Made by a program: the position numbers and the translations under genes
Source: Yoonia sp. SS1-5
GTDB lineage: Bacteria; Pseudomonadota; Alphaproteobacteria; Rhodobacterales; Rhodobacteraceae
NCBI RefSeq assembly: GCF_038443705.2
Contig: NZ_CP151767.2
Coordinates: 1,178,001 to 1,242,000, forward strand
Direction of reading: 5' to 3'
Length of the DNA stretch: 64,000 nucleotides
Shown here: positions 54,855-63,238 of the stretch, one piece after another
Layout of the letters: each line of letters begins with the position of its first letter
How positions within the stretch are numbered: position 1 is the stretch's first letter
Notes under the pieces: generated by a model
Databases searched by the model: none
The model's input: the letters and a program-made list of their open reading frames with translations, nothing else
What the model was told of the DNA's origin: nothing

Positions 54855-56144
54855 ATGAGTAAGAAATTTATCGGAGTCGCTTTGCTCGCTGCTCTGGCCG
54901 CGGGGCCAGCGCAAGCGCAACAGGCTTCCTCGGGTGTCTCCCCCTTTGTCATGAACACGATGTTCATTGTTTTCTGCGGCGTCCTGGTCATGTGGATGAC
55001 GGCAGGTTTCGCAATGCTCGAAGCCGGCTTTGTTCGCGAAAAAAATGTCGTCACGCAATGCGCAAAGAACATCGGTCTCTTTGCCATCGCATCAACCGCG
55101 TTCGTCCTCAGCGGCTATGGGCTGATGTTCCCGAACGGGAACTGGATGTTGCCGGGCATTATGGGATATGGCGGATCCATCGAGATTGCGAATGTCGTTG
55201 AAGGCAGATCCGATTTTGTCGGTCGTGGCCACGCAGCGGCCAGTGACATCTTCTTTCAGTCAATGTTCTGCGTCGCGGTCGCGTCAATCGTGTCCGGCGC
55301 GGTTGCCGAACGCGTGAAACTGGCATCATTCTTCATTTTCACAGCCGTTTTGACGGCAATCATCTATCCGATCCAGGCCTCCTGGACCTGGGGCGGTGGT
55401 TTCCTTGCATCTGAACTGGGGTTCAGAGATCTGGCTGGCAGTACAGTTGTTCACGTCGTTGGTGGCGTTGCCGCCCTGACCGGCGCGTTGTTCGTCGGCT
55501 CGCGTGAGGGGCGCTTTGTTGATGGCAAGAAACTTGCGCTTGGCAACTACTCTTTGCCGCTGGCAACAGTTGGTACACTGATCTTGTGGATGGGGTGGTA
55601 CGGGTTCAATGCGGGCTCTTACCTGAGCTTCTCAACCGATGGGGACGCTGCCAACGTGGCCCGCATCTTCATGAACACGAACCTGGCTGCCGCAGGCGGG
55701 GTCATTGTTGCGGCCTTCGTATCATACCTTCGGAAGTTCCGCTTTGATCTGTCCTACATGCTGAACGGTGCCCTTGGTGGCCTGGTCGCCATCACGGCAG
55801 AGCCGCTCTTTCCGGCGCCAATCTGGGCGTTTGCGGTTGGCATGGGCGGCGGTCTGATCGTCTTTTGGGCCAATCAGCTTCTGGACTACTTCAAAATTGA
55901 TGACGTTGTTGGCGCCATCCCGGTCCACTTGTTCTGTGGCGTCTGGGGCACCATCGCTGCGGGTTTCACCAACCCCGAAGCATCCGTTCTGGGGCAGCTA
56001 TCCTCGGTCTTGATCGTTATTGCCTATGTTGCAGTAACCACCAGCCTTGTCTGGATCGCACTGAAGGAAACGATTGGTCTGCGCGTCACAGCGGCCAAGG
56101 AAGCCTATGGCATCGACAAAAGCGAATTTGTGCAGGATTATTGA
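54855..56144 (+). CDS. amtB: Ammonium transporter (Amt/MEP/Rh family)
   Basis: Trimeric inner-membrane ammonium channel. 429 residues with an N-terminal signal-like segment (LLAALAAGPAQAQ) and eleven membrane helices. The twin pore histidines are in STVVHVVGGVAALTGA and AIPVHLFCGVWGT. The signature MWMTAGFAMLEAGFVREKNV and the Phe-gate region FVLSGYGLMF are present. No glnK gene adjoins it, in contrast to the usual glnK-amtB pair. ATG 54855 has only a weak GAGAG upstream. A secreted protein gene follows about 120 nt downstream. Confidence 0.97.
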   Translation: MSKKFIGVALLAALAAGPAQAQQASSGVSPFVMNTMFIVFCGVLVMWMTAGFAMLEAGFVREKNVVTQCAKNIGLFAIASTAFVLSGYGLMFPNGNWMLPGIMGYGGSIEIANVVEGRSDFVGRGHAAASDIFFQSMFCVAVASIVSGAVAERVKLASFFIFTAVLTAIIYPIQASWTWGGGFLASELGFRDLAGSTVVHVVGGVAALTGALFVGSREGRFVDGKKLALGNYSLPLATVGTLILWMGWYGFNAGSYLSFSTDGDAANVARIFMNTNLAAAGGVIVAAFVSYLRKFRFDLSYMLNGALGGLVAITAEPLFPAPIWAFAVGMGGGLIVFWANQLLDYFKIDDVVGAIPVHLFCGVWGTIAAGFTNPEASVLGQLSSVLIVIAYVAVTTSLVWIALKETIGLRVTAAKEAYGIDKSEFVQDY

Positions 56145-56159
56145 TCGCTGCAAAAGTTG

Positions 56160-56188
56160 TTGTGGCCAGGGTTTTTCCTTGGCCACAA
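56160..56188 (+). terminator. Hairpin after amtB
   Basis: TTGTGGCCA (56160-56168) pairs with TGGCCACAA (56180-56188) around an 11-nt loop containing five T. It lies 15 nt beyond the amtB stop. Without a 3' T-run, termination may be incomplete and allow read-through into the following gene. Confidence 0.6.
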
Positions 56189-56265
56189 ATACAGGCCCTC
56201 GCCTGTCATTATTAGTCAGTGAGGTTGCTGCCAGAGGCGCGCAATCTTGTTTCGGAGTAAGACAA

Positions 56266-56967
56266 ATGAAAATGCTGACCAGTGGTTTTGCAATATCGCT
56301 AGCGATTTTGGCAACCGATGTGAAAGCTGACCAAATGCTGATGGTTGATGGTGAAGAATATTCGCTGTCGTCCCTGACGGAAAATTGCCAAAGCATTACC
56401 GACGACCCTGCAGCACAGATCGCCTGTTTCAGCGCACTGTCCAAGCTGATCGAAGAGCAGGCAGCAGACGCCCAGGAAAACCAGGTTTCCGTGCCGCAAG
56501 CCCTGGATGCCTTACGGGCGGTGGCCCAGTATCAGGACGCCGATTCAGGTCTGTCGATTGCTGGTTCTGACTGCAATATCCATACCGTCTATTTCAACAA
56601 CTACTTTCATATCAGCCGCCGCAACGTATCGACCATTGACCTGTTCAGCGCCCAGTTTGACGCCTCAAAGCTGCTCTTTGATCAGACCGTCAAGGCCCAA
56701 GGCACACAGGCCCCCTTGTCAAAGGGGTTCATGGATGCCGGCGCAAATGCGGTGGTCCGCGGCGGTGTGGAATTGGATTCGACGCTGGATAACTTTGCCC
56801 CCATATCGGCCCGAATGACGCTTGACGTTTACGCAAATGAAGTTGTCGGCCAGTTGCCAGCCGTGCAAGCGCAGGCATTCGACTTTGTTCTGGTCCATCC
56901 GCAGCGCAGCCAGTCCAGCGTGGAAATCTGGACCGCTTTCGAGGCCTTCGTGAACGCATGCAAATAG
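56266..56967 (+). CDS. Secreted protein of unknown function downstream of amtB
   Basis: A 233-residue protein starting at ATG 56266 with GGAG eight nt upstream. The signal peptide is MKMLTSGFAISLAILATDVKA. The mature part has an N-terminal helical section with paired Cys (TENCQSITDDPAAQIACFSA, then QEN...ALDALRAVAQYQ) and a C-terminal beta-rich section (DCNIHTVYFNNYFHISRRNV, DNFAPISARMTLDVYAN), ending in AFVNACK. I do not recognise the family. Position after amtB suggests envelope function or simple proximity. Confidence 0.72.
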   Translation: MKMLTSGFAISLAILATDVKADQMLMVDGEEYSLSSLTENCQSITDDPAAQIACFSALSKLIEEQAADAQENQVSVPQALDALRAVAQYQDADSGLSIAGSDCNIHTVYFNNYFHISRRNVSTIDLFSAQFDASKLLFDQTVKAQGTQAPLSKGFMDAGANAVVRGGVELDSTLDNFAPISARMTLDVYANEVVGQLPAVQAQAFDFVLVHPQRSQSSVEIWTAFEAFVNACK

Positions 56968-57091
56968 TGGTCGCGGGCTGGCATGTCTGGCATCGACTGC
57001 AAAGGGCTGAACCGCCACGCTTTGGATCGTCAAAGCGCATGTTGACCTAAAACGGTGTAAACCTGCCAACAAGATCGTCACGTTAGGGGCT

Positions 57092-57466
57092 TTATCCCAG
57101 CCCCATATCGCGGCGATCTTTTTTTGTGGGGCGCCCGCCCTTTTCGTATTTTGGGTTGGCCCCGCGCGCGCCATCGGGTCGTTCCTTGGGGGCCGGGGTC
57201 AGGTCTTCATACAGGGCTTGTGCTTCGGGTGCAGGCCCGCGCCTGTCGCCGCAGGCAAGGATCCGTACCACTTTGGTTTCGCGTGCCTGAATGAATGTCA
57301 GCACATCCCCCGGCCCGACAGATCGGGCTGGTTTGCTGACCGGTTGGCTGTCCACCCGGACCTTGCCTGCGGTGACCACCCCTGCCGCAAGGCTGCGCGA
57401 CTTGAAGAAACGCGCATGCCACAGCCATTTGTCCAGCCGGATCGTCTGCCGGGCGGGGTTGGTCAA
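57092..57466 (-). CDS. S4 domain RNA-binding protein (Hsp15-like)
   Basis: A 124-residue protein. The S4 domain spans about 8-75 (IRLDKWLWHARFFKSRSLAA, GKVRVDSQPVSKPARSVGPG). The tail is basic and disordered (GARGANPKYEKGGRPTKKDR). Family members such as Hsp15 bind stalled 50S-peptidyl-tRNA complexes. The start is TTG 57466, whose last two bases open the TGA of the helicase gene (TTGA); there is no other initiator before the S4 domain. It is translationally coupled to the helicase, which suggests a joint RNA role. Confidence 0.93.
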   Translation of the reverse strand: MTNPARQTIRLDKWLWHARFFKSRSLAAGVVTAGKVRVDSQPVSKPARSVGPGDVLTFIQARETKVVRILACGDRRGPAPEAQALYEDLTPAPKERPDGARGANPKYEKGGRPTKKDRRDMGLG

Positions 57467-60213
57467 TCCTTCTTGAACCCTGCCAGCGCCGCGGCAAAGG
57501 GATTGTCTGGATCAATCTGCTTTTCGCGCTTTGGCTTGGCCTGATAGCTTTGCGGCTTGTTGCCGCCACCCGGCTTGGGCTTGCCCCGTCCTTTGGGTTT
57601 GCCCTTGCCACGCGGTTTGTCGCCTTGCGGACGCCCGCCCTGCCGCGCGGCGCGGCCGCCCCATGTGAAGGTATAAAAGACCTCCATTTCCGGGCCAGTG
57701 TCCGGGGCTTCCAACGGCGTCTCAGCGGGGGCCGCATCGGTGGGCGGAACAACTTCCGTAGGCGCCCGGCTTGGGATTTCGGCTGGTGTTTCTGTCGTCT
57801 CGGGCGTTGGTGTCGCAACGGCTTCGGTTGCGACGGCCTTGACCTTTTCGCGCTCGTCCTTAGCGGCCTTGTAACCCAGTCCGGTCATCAAATCGGCAAA
57901 TTGGTCCAGCGTCATGCCAGTGATCGACAACATGTCGGGGTTGGCCTCGAACCCGCCGCGGCTATCCTTGTCGCGCAGCATATCAGCCAGACGTTCGAGC
58001 ATGTCGATACGGATCGCCCGTTCACCCGCAGCCCGGTAGCCGGACATTGCGTAATAGCCCGGGGTCGCATCCTTGGCCGCCGGGACAGTGACCAAGCCGG
58101 GCGGCGGGCTTTCTGGGAACTCTGACAACCCTTTGGACAACGACCACAGCACCAGCCGCAAACGGGTTGGCGCAGGTTTCAGCAGCAATGGCTGAAAAAT
58201 CGTGAACTGGCCAAATCGGACCCCATGCTTGCGCAGCGCGCCGCGTGCATCCTGATCCAGCGCCTTGACCTCATCAGCGACTTCACCCCGGGGAATGATG
58301 CCAAACCCCTCGGCCATGCGGTAGGCAAACCCTTTGGCCGGCCCTTCGAGGGTTTCGTCATTCTTGAGCGCCAGCAATCCCTCAAAGCCCGCAGCCACCT
58401 TGCGATCAATGAAATGCTGCAAGCGGCGTTGCACCTTTGTGGCCACGTCGGGGCCAGCCTCGTCATCAACAAAAGCCTCGACACCGGGCTTGAAAGGATC
58501 GGAACCGGCGACAAGCTTGCCCACGGCCTGATCACCCCACATCAACCCGCCTTGCTCGGTAAAGTCGATCTCGGGATCGGGCGCGTTGTAAAAGCGATCC
58601 GCCAAAAGGTGGAATTGCGGTGCCAATGCCTGAACGGACGCCTGCCGCAGCGTTTTCGCCTCATCCGGGCTGCCAGCCTTGTCCATCCGAAACCGGAACC
58701 CTTCGAGCCGCCCAACGAATTCACCTTCGACGGTCACTTCACCTTTGTCGTTCACCTCAGCCACAAGGCTCTCCTTTTGTTTGAGCCGGCGAAGCAGAAT
58801 GCTGGTCCGCCGGTCCACAAATCTTTGCGTCAATGCGCCATGCAGCGCATCTGATAGTCGATCTTCTACCGCGCGCGTTTCCTCGCGCCAATGAGATTCG
58901 TCAACCAACCACCCTTTGCGTTGGGCGACATAGGTCCATGTGCGGATATAAGCCAATCGTTTCGACAAGGCGTCAATGTCACCATCGGGCCGGTCGATAC
59001 GCCGCACCTGAAGCCCAAACCAATTGGCATCCACATGGCCCAACTGATGCAGGTCATGAAAAATATGCGTCAGCAGGTTAGCGTGTTCCCCCGCCGATAT
59101 GCCCCGAAAATCCGGCACACGACAGACATCCCAAAGCAATCTGACAGATGGCCCATCAGTGGCCCGCGCCAATACTGCGGCATCCGCCGCCAGGGTCTTG
59201 AGTGCGCGCAGGTCGTCACTTTCGCGCACCCGGGTCAGCCATGTGTCGTCTGTTCTGGCTTCGAGATTGGCGATCAGCCGCTTGACCGATCCAAACTGCA
59301 GGTCGCTGCTACGCCATTGCAATTTCTTGACGGGCTGGAACCGATGATCGCATATGGCCTCTGCCACCGCATCATCCAGCAGCGGCGCTTCACCTGTCAC
59401 GCCGAAGGTTCCGTTATCCACATGTCGGCCGGCCCGGCCAGCGATCTGGGCCAGTTCCTGCGGCTGCAAATGCCGCATCTTGCGCCCGTCGAATTTGGTC
59501 AGCGAGGAAAAGGCGACATGGCTGATATCCAGGTTCAGCCCCATGCCGATGGCATCTGTGGCAACCAGATAATCCACATCGCCATTCTGGTACATTTCAA
59601 CCTGCGCGTTGCGGGTACGTGGGCTAAGCGCGCCCATGACAACTGCAGCACCGCCTTTGGTGCGGCGCAACAGCTCTGCGATCGCATATACATTTTCAAC
59701 AGAAAAACCCACAATTGCGGATCTTGCGGGCATTCTGCTTATCTTTTTCGAACCTGAATAGGAAAGTTGCGACATGCGCTCGCGGCGCATGAATTGCGCA
59801 TCCGGAACCATCGCAGCAATCGCCCCGCGCATCGTTTCGGCCCCAAGAAACAGCGTCTCGTGCAGGCCGCGGGCATGTAACAGCCGGTCTGTAAAGACAT
59901 GCCCGCGATCAGGGTCCGCGCAAAGCTGGATTTCATCCACCGCCAGAAAATCGCAGCCCATCCCATCGGGCATCGCCTCGACCGTGCAGACCCAATATGC
60001 CGCCCGCGGCGGTACGATCCGCTCTTCCCCTGTGACAAGGGCGACGACAGAGGGGCCGCGCACAGCAACGATCCGGTCATAAACCTCGCGCGCCAATAAC
60101 CGCAGCGGCAGGCCAATGACGCCCGTCCGGTAGGACAGCATCCGCTCGATCGCGTAATGCGTCTTGCCGGTATTCGTCGGGCCGAGAACGGCCGTGATCC
60201 GGGAGGCTAACAT
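57463..60213 (-). CDS. Suv3-like RNA helicase
   Basis: A 916-residue SF2 helicase of the mitochondrial Suv3 (SUPV3L1) type seen in alphaproteobacteria. Motif I LGPTNTGKTHYAIER, Ia LPLRLLAREVYDR, II VDEIQLCADPDRG, III LGAETM, V ATDAIGMGLNLDI and VI QIAGRAGRHVDNG are intact. The C-terminal ~180 residues are rich in Pro, Glu and Thr, then a Lys/Arg/Gly tail (RGKGKPKGRGKPKPGGGNK). It probably unwinds RNA in decay complexes. ATG 60213 follows GGGGAAG; a TTG five codons earlier is unlikely. It overlaps the S4 gene by 4 nt. Confidence 0.95.
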   Translation of the reverse strand: MLASRITAVLGPTNTGKTHYAIERMLSYRTGVIGLPLRLLAREVYDRIVAVRGPSVVALVTGEERIVPPRAAYWVCTVEAMPDGMGCDFLAVDEIQLCADPDRGHVFTDRLLHARGLHETLFLGAETMRGAIAAMVPDAQFMRRERMSQLSYSGSKKISRMPARSAIVGFSVENVYAIAELLRRTKGGAAVVMGALSPRTRNAQVEMYQNGDVDYLVATDAIGMGLNLDISHVAFSSLTKFDGRKMRHLQPQELAQIAGRAGRHVDNGTFGVTGEAPLLDDAVAEAICDHRFQPVKKLQWRSSDLQFGSVKRLIANLEARTDDTWLTRVRESDDLRALKTLAADAAVLARATDGPSVRLLWDVCRVPDFRGISAGEHANLLTHIFHDLHQLGHVDANWFGLQVRRIDRPDGDIDALSKRLAYIRTWTYVAQRKGWLVDESHWREETRAVEDRLSDALHGALTQRFVDRRTSILLRRLKQKESLVAEVNDKGEVTVEGEFVGRLEGFRFRMDKAGSPDEAKTLRQASVQALAPQFHLLADRFYNAPDPEIDFTEQGGLMWGDQAVGKLVAGSDPFKPGVEAFVDDEAGPDVATKVQRRLQHFIDRKVAAGFEGLLALKNDETLEGPAKGFAYRMAEGFGIIPRGEVADEVKALDQDARGALRKHGVRFGQFTIFQPLLLKPAPTRLRLVLWSLSKGLSEFPESPPPGLVTVPAAKDATPGYYAMSGYRAAGERAIRIDMLERLADMLRDKDSRGGFEANPDMLSITGMTLDQFADLMTGLGYKAAKDEREKVKAVATEAVATPTPETTETPAEIPSRAPTEVVPPTDAAPAETPLEAPDTGPEMEVFYTFTWGGRAARQGGRPQGDKPRGKGKPKGRGKPKPGGGNKPQSYQAKPKREKQIDPDNPFAAALAGFKKD

Positions 60214-60240
60214 GATCTTCCCCGCCAAGAGAGGGTGGGC

Positions 60241-60801
60241 CTAAAGCGCCTGTCCCTCAAGCTGCACTTGCAAAACGTCGATTGCCTCACGGGTCTGGGC
60301 GGATTGCGGGTTGATTTCAAGGATAAGCTGATAAAGTTCCAGCGCATCTGCCGGACGCTCCAGATCCTGCATGATGGTCGCCAACCCGCGCATCGCCTCG
60401 AAATGACGCGGGTTCAGGCGCAGAGTGGTGCGGATATCGGCCAGTGCCGGACCAACCAGCCCGCGCAAGTAGTAGGCCGTCGCACGGCCAAAATAGCCGG
60501 ACGCAAAATCAGGCGCATGATCAACGAGCGCTGAATAATGTTCCAGTGCGGCGTCTGTATCGCCTTCTTCCAGCGCATCACTGCCACGGCGCAGCAGCAG
60601 ATCCATGGCCGGTGAGCCACTTTTTTCCCATTGCGCGATGATCCGCTGTTCGACCGCCAGATAGCTTTCCGCATCGGCGTCTAACAGCTCTTGATAAAGT
60701 TCATCCAACGCGGTTTGTTGCGCGAACGCAGGTAAGGAAAACCCCACTCCCAGAAAAAGTGCCGCAACGATATATTTGAAGCGATGTGTCAACGTCGTCA
60801 T
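60241..60801 (-). CDS. Periplasmic tetratricopeptide repeat protein
   Basis: A 186-residue protein with a signal peptide (FKYIVAALFLGVGFSLPAFA) and about three TPR units: LRRGSDALEEGDTDAALEHY, GYFGRATAYYLRGLVGPALA and AMRGLATIMQDLERPADALE followed by ILEINPQSAQT. Such proteins scaffold other envelope components. It lies 27 nt upstream of the helicase on the same strand and is divergent from the SCP2 gene. Specific partner unknown. Confidence 0.9.
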   Translation of the reverse strand: MTTLTHRFKYIVAALFLGVGFSLPAFAQQTALDELYQELLDADAESYLAVEQRIIAQWEKSGSPAMDLLLRRGSDALEEGDTDAALEHYSALVDHAPDFASGYFGRATAYYLRGLVGPALADIRTTLRLNPRHFEAMRGLATIMQDLERPADALELYQLILEINPQSAQTREAIDVLQVQLEGQAL

Positions 60802-60879
60802 ATGCCTAATGTAGCGCGCTGTGCTCGCAGCACCAGAGGCGTAACGGTCACTTCATCAAGATAAGGACGAAAAACTGAT

Positions 60880-61170
60880 ATGAGCGACGTAGTAACCGAG
60901 GCGGTCGCCGCCCTGAACGCAAAAATGGACGGTGCCGGTTTTGACGGCAGCGCGAAATTCGTCATCGAGGGCGAAGGCTCTATCGTGATTGACAGCGATG
61001 GCGCCCATGCCGGTGACGAAGAAACCGACGTGTCCCTAACCGCCAGCACTGAGACGTTCAAGGCCATCCTTGATGGTGAATTGAACCCGACGACAGCTTT
61101 CATGACGGGCAAACTGTCTGTCGATGGCGATATGGGTCAGGCGATGAAGCTTTCCGGCGTTCTCGGCTGA
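60880..61170 (+). CDS. SCP2 sterol-binding domain protein
   Basis: A 96-residue single-domain protein of the SCP2 family: AALNAKMDGAGFDGSAKFVI, EGEGSIVIDSDGAHAGDEET, then VSLTASTETFKAILDGELNP and TTAFMTGKLSVDGDMGQAMK. The pattern MTGKLSVDGDMG is the family signature. These domains bind lipids in a hydrophobic tunnel. It is 2 nt from the start of an alpha/beta hydrolase gene, so the pair may act on a lipid or fatty acyl compound. Confidence 0.95.
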   Translation: MSDVVTEAVAALNAKMDGAGFDGSAKFVIEGEGSIVIDSDGAHAGDEETDVSLTASTETFKAILDGELNPTTAFMTGKLSVDGDMGQAMKLSGVLG

Positions 61171-61172
61171 CG

Positions 61173-62108
61173 ATGGACATCGCGCCCCTCTTTGCCGATA
61201 TCGCAGATGGACCCGGCGGGGGTAGCGCCCATTGGCTGCAGACGTCCGATGGCCTGCGCATTCGCGTCGGCCATTGGGCAAAACCCGATGCAAAGGGAAC
61301 GGTCCTGATCTTTCCGGGACGCACCGAATTTGTCGAAAAATACGGCCACGCAGCCCAGGCATTGGCCGATCGCGGATATGCCAGCCTTGCCATTGACTGG
61401 CGCGGGCAAGGGATTGCTGATCGGCTTCTGGATAACCGGGCGATTGGCCATGTGGGCCGGTTCATCGACTACCAAAAAGATGTCGACGCAGTGATTGCCC
61501 ATGCCAACGCGCTTGACCTGCCCCGCCCCTTCTTTTTGATCGGGCATTCCATGGGCGGCTGTATCGGCCTGCGCGCCCTGATGGATGGGCTGGAGGTCAA
61601 AGCCGCGATGTTCTCGGCCCCGATGTGGGGGATCCAGATGTCCATCGCACTCCGCCCGGTGGCGTGGGGGCTGTCATCCATGAGCAAATCCTTCGGCTTT
61701 GACGAGGCACTGGCACCCGGTCAGTTTGAACAATCCTATGTGCTGCGCGCCGACTTCCCGACTAATACGCTGACGAACGACAAGGACATGTTTGACATCC
61801 TGCGCGGGCAACTTCACGCGCAACCCGATCTGGCTCTCGGCGGACCGTCGCTGCGATGGCTCAACACATCCTTGCGCGAAATGCACAGACTAAGCCTGCG
61901 GCCAGCACCAGCGGTGCCCTGCATCACGTTCCTTGGCAGTCAGGAAGCCATTGTTGACCCGGCCCGGATCAAGTCACGCATGCATGATTGGCCGGGTGGT
62001 GCGCTACATGTGATTGCGGGCGGACGGCATGAGATGATGATGGATGCACCAAACATCAGGAATACAATGTTCGACCAGACCGCTGCATTATTTGACGCCA
62101 ACAGGTAG
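61173..62108 (+). CDS. Alpha/beta hydrolase (lysophospholipase/monoacylglycerol lipase-like)
   Basis: A 311-residue serine hydrolase. The HG-type region reads GTVLIFPGRTEFVEKYGHAA, the second strand AIDWRGQGIADRLL, and the nucleophile elbow is IGHSMGGCIGLRAL (Ser). The acid is probably in LGSQEAIVDPARI and the His in GGRHEMMMD. The pattern fits PldB-type lysophospholipases/monoglyceride lipases. It is cotranscribed with the SCP2 gene. Two hairpins follow its stop, marking the end of the operon. Confidence 0.9.
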   Translation: MDIAPLFADIADGPGGGSAHWLQTSDGLRIRVGHWAKPDAKGTVLIFPGRTEFVEKYGHAAQALADRGYASLAIDWRGQGIADRLLDNRAIGHVGRFIDYQKDVDAVIAHANALDLPRPFFLIGHSMGGCIGLRALMDGLEVKAAMFSAPMWGIQMSIALRPVAWGLSSMSKSFGFDEALAPGQFEQSYVLRADFPTNTLTNDKDMFDILRGQLHAQPDLALGGPSLRWLNTSLREMHRLSLRPAPAVPCITFLGSQEAIVDPARIKSRMHDWPGGALHVIAGGRHEMMMDAPNIRNTMFDQTAALFDANR

Positions 62109-62127
62109 CTTGGATCAAGATCCAAGC
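62108..62127. repeat. Short perfect palindrome after the alpha/beta hydrolase gene
   Basis: GCTTGGATC (62108-62116), AA, GATCCAAGC (62119-62127). It touches the hydrolase stop codon. The 2-nt loop geometry and GGATC core match the dispersed palindrome family, although the outer sequence differs. Confidence 0.55.
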
Positions 62128-62150
62128 GACGCCCAAAGCGCGATGGGCGT

Positions 62151-62171
62151 AGGATGGATTTCAATCCATCC
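62151..62171. repeat. Dispersed palindrome, copy 3 (variant)
   Basis: GGATGGATT (62152-62160), TC, AATCCATCC (62163-62171), preceded by GCGTA as in the ilvC copy (CGTAGGATGG). It differs from copies 1 and 2 by compensated changes in both arms, so the stem is conserved rather than the primary sequence. It lies 48 nt before the exonuclease gene. Confidence 0.7.
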
Positions 62172-62218
62172 GCCTTTCAACACATGACCTTGCCGGTCGG
62201 TGCGCTATATTCCGCCCC

Positions 62219-63238
62219 ATGGCAGATGTGCTGACATTCACCGATCGCGGGATTTATTGCCCCGCAGGCGATTTCTACATTGATCCGTGGCAACCGGTGC
62301 CAAATGCGCTGATCACGCACGCCCATAGCGATCATGCCCGCCCTGGCATGGGCCGCTATCTTGCAACAGCCGACACACTACCCGTCATGCGCCATCGTCT
62401 GGGCGATATTGACGCACAGTCGATCAACTACGGCGAAGCTCTTCGGATCGGCGCGGCGGACGTGTCCTTTCATCCCGCCGGACATGTTCCCGGCTCTGCC
62501 CAGATCAGGGTGTCGGTCAATGGACAGGTCTGGGTGGCATCCGGTGACTACAAGACGGTCGCCGACGGGCTTTGCACACCGTTTGAACCCCTGCGCTGTC
62601 ACGCTTTCATCACTGAATCCACATTTGGACTGCCCATTTTCAAATGGACGCCGCAGGATCTTCTGAAAGATCAGATCAATACCTGGTGGGCCGCCAATGT
62701 CAGTCAGGGTCGGGTCGCCATTCTTGGGGCCTATGCGCTTGGCAAGGCGCAGCGTGTACTGCGCTATCTGGACCCTTCAATCGGGCCAATCCTGACACAT
62801 GGGGCGATTGAAAACACAAATGCCGCCCTGCGCCAGCAGGGGATCAGCCTTCCCGACACGATCAGGGTCACGCCCGACACGGTCGCCAAGGATTATCCCG
62901 GCGCTTTGGTCCTGGCGACACCCGGCGCCTTGGGAACAAGCTGGGCCAGGCGCTTTGGCCCCGCCTCAACCGCCTTTGCCAGCGGTTGGATGGCCCTGCG
63001 GGGCGTCCGTCGCAGACGGGCAGCGGATCGGGGATTTATCATCTCTGACCACGCCGATTGGGATGGCTTGAACGATGCGATCAAGGCGACGGGGGCCGAA
63101 CGGATTTTCGTCACACATGGCTACACAAATGTGTTCCAACGCTGGCTGACAAGTCAGGGCTACGACGCCCATGTCGCCAGCACCGGCTATCTGGGCGAAA
63201 GCCTGGAGCCGGACGACACAGACGTGGTGGATGCATGA
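62219..63238 (+). CDS. DNA ligase-associated metallo-beta-lactamase exonuclease
   Basis: A 339-residue MBL/beta-CASP-fold protein. The metal motif is THAHSDHA (34-40), followed by GHVPGSAQIRV, SGDYKTV (Asp ligand), ESTFGLP and a late FIISDHADWDGL with a His ligand and FVTHGY. This pattern is the ligase-associated DNA exonuclease family, encoded beside an ATP-dependent ligase in bacterial Lhr-type operons. The gene overlaps the ligase start by 4 nt (ATGA), confirming the pairing. It probably processes DNA ends before ligation. Confidence 0.92.
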   Translation: MADVLTFTDRGIYCPAGDFYIDPWQPVPNALITHAHSDHARPGMGRYLATADTLPVMRHRLGDIDAQSINYGEALRIGAADVSFHPAGHVPGSAQIRVSVNGQVWVASGDYKTVADGLCTPFEPLRCHAFITESTFGLPIFKWTPQDLLKDQINTWWAANVSQGRVAILGAYALGKAQRVLRYLDPSIGPILTHGAIENTNAALRQQGISLPDTIRVTPDTVAKDYPGALVLATPGALGTSWARRFGPASTAFASGWMALRGVRRRRAADRGFIISDHADWDGLNDAIKATGAERIFVTHGYTNVFQRWLTSQGYDAHVASTGYLGESLEPDDTDVVDA

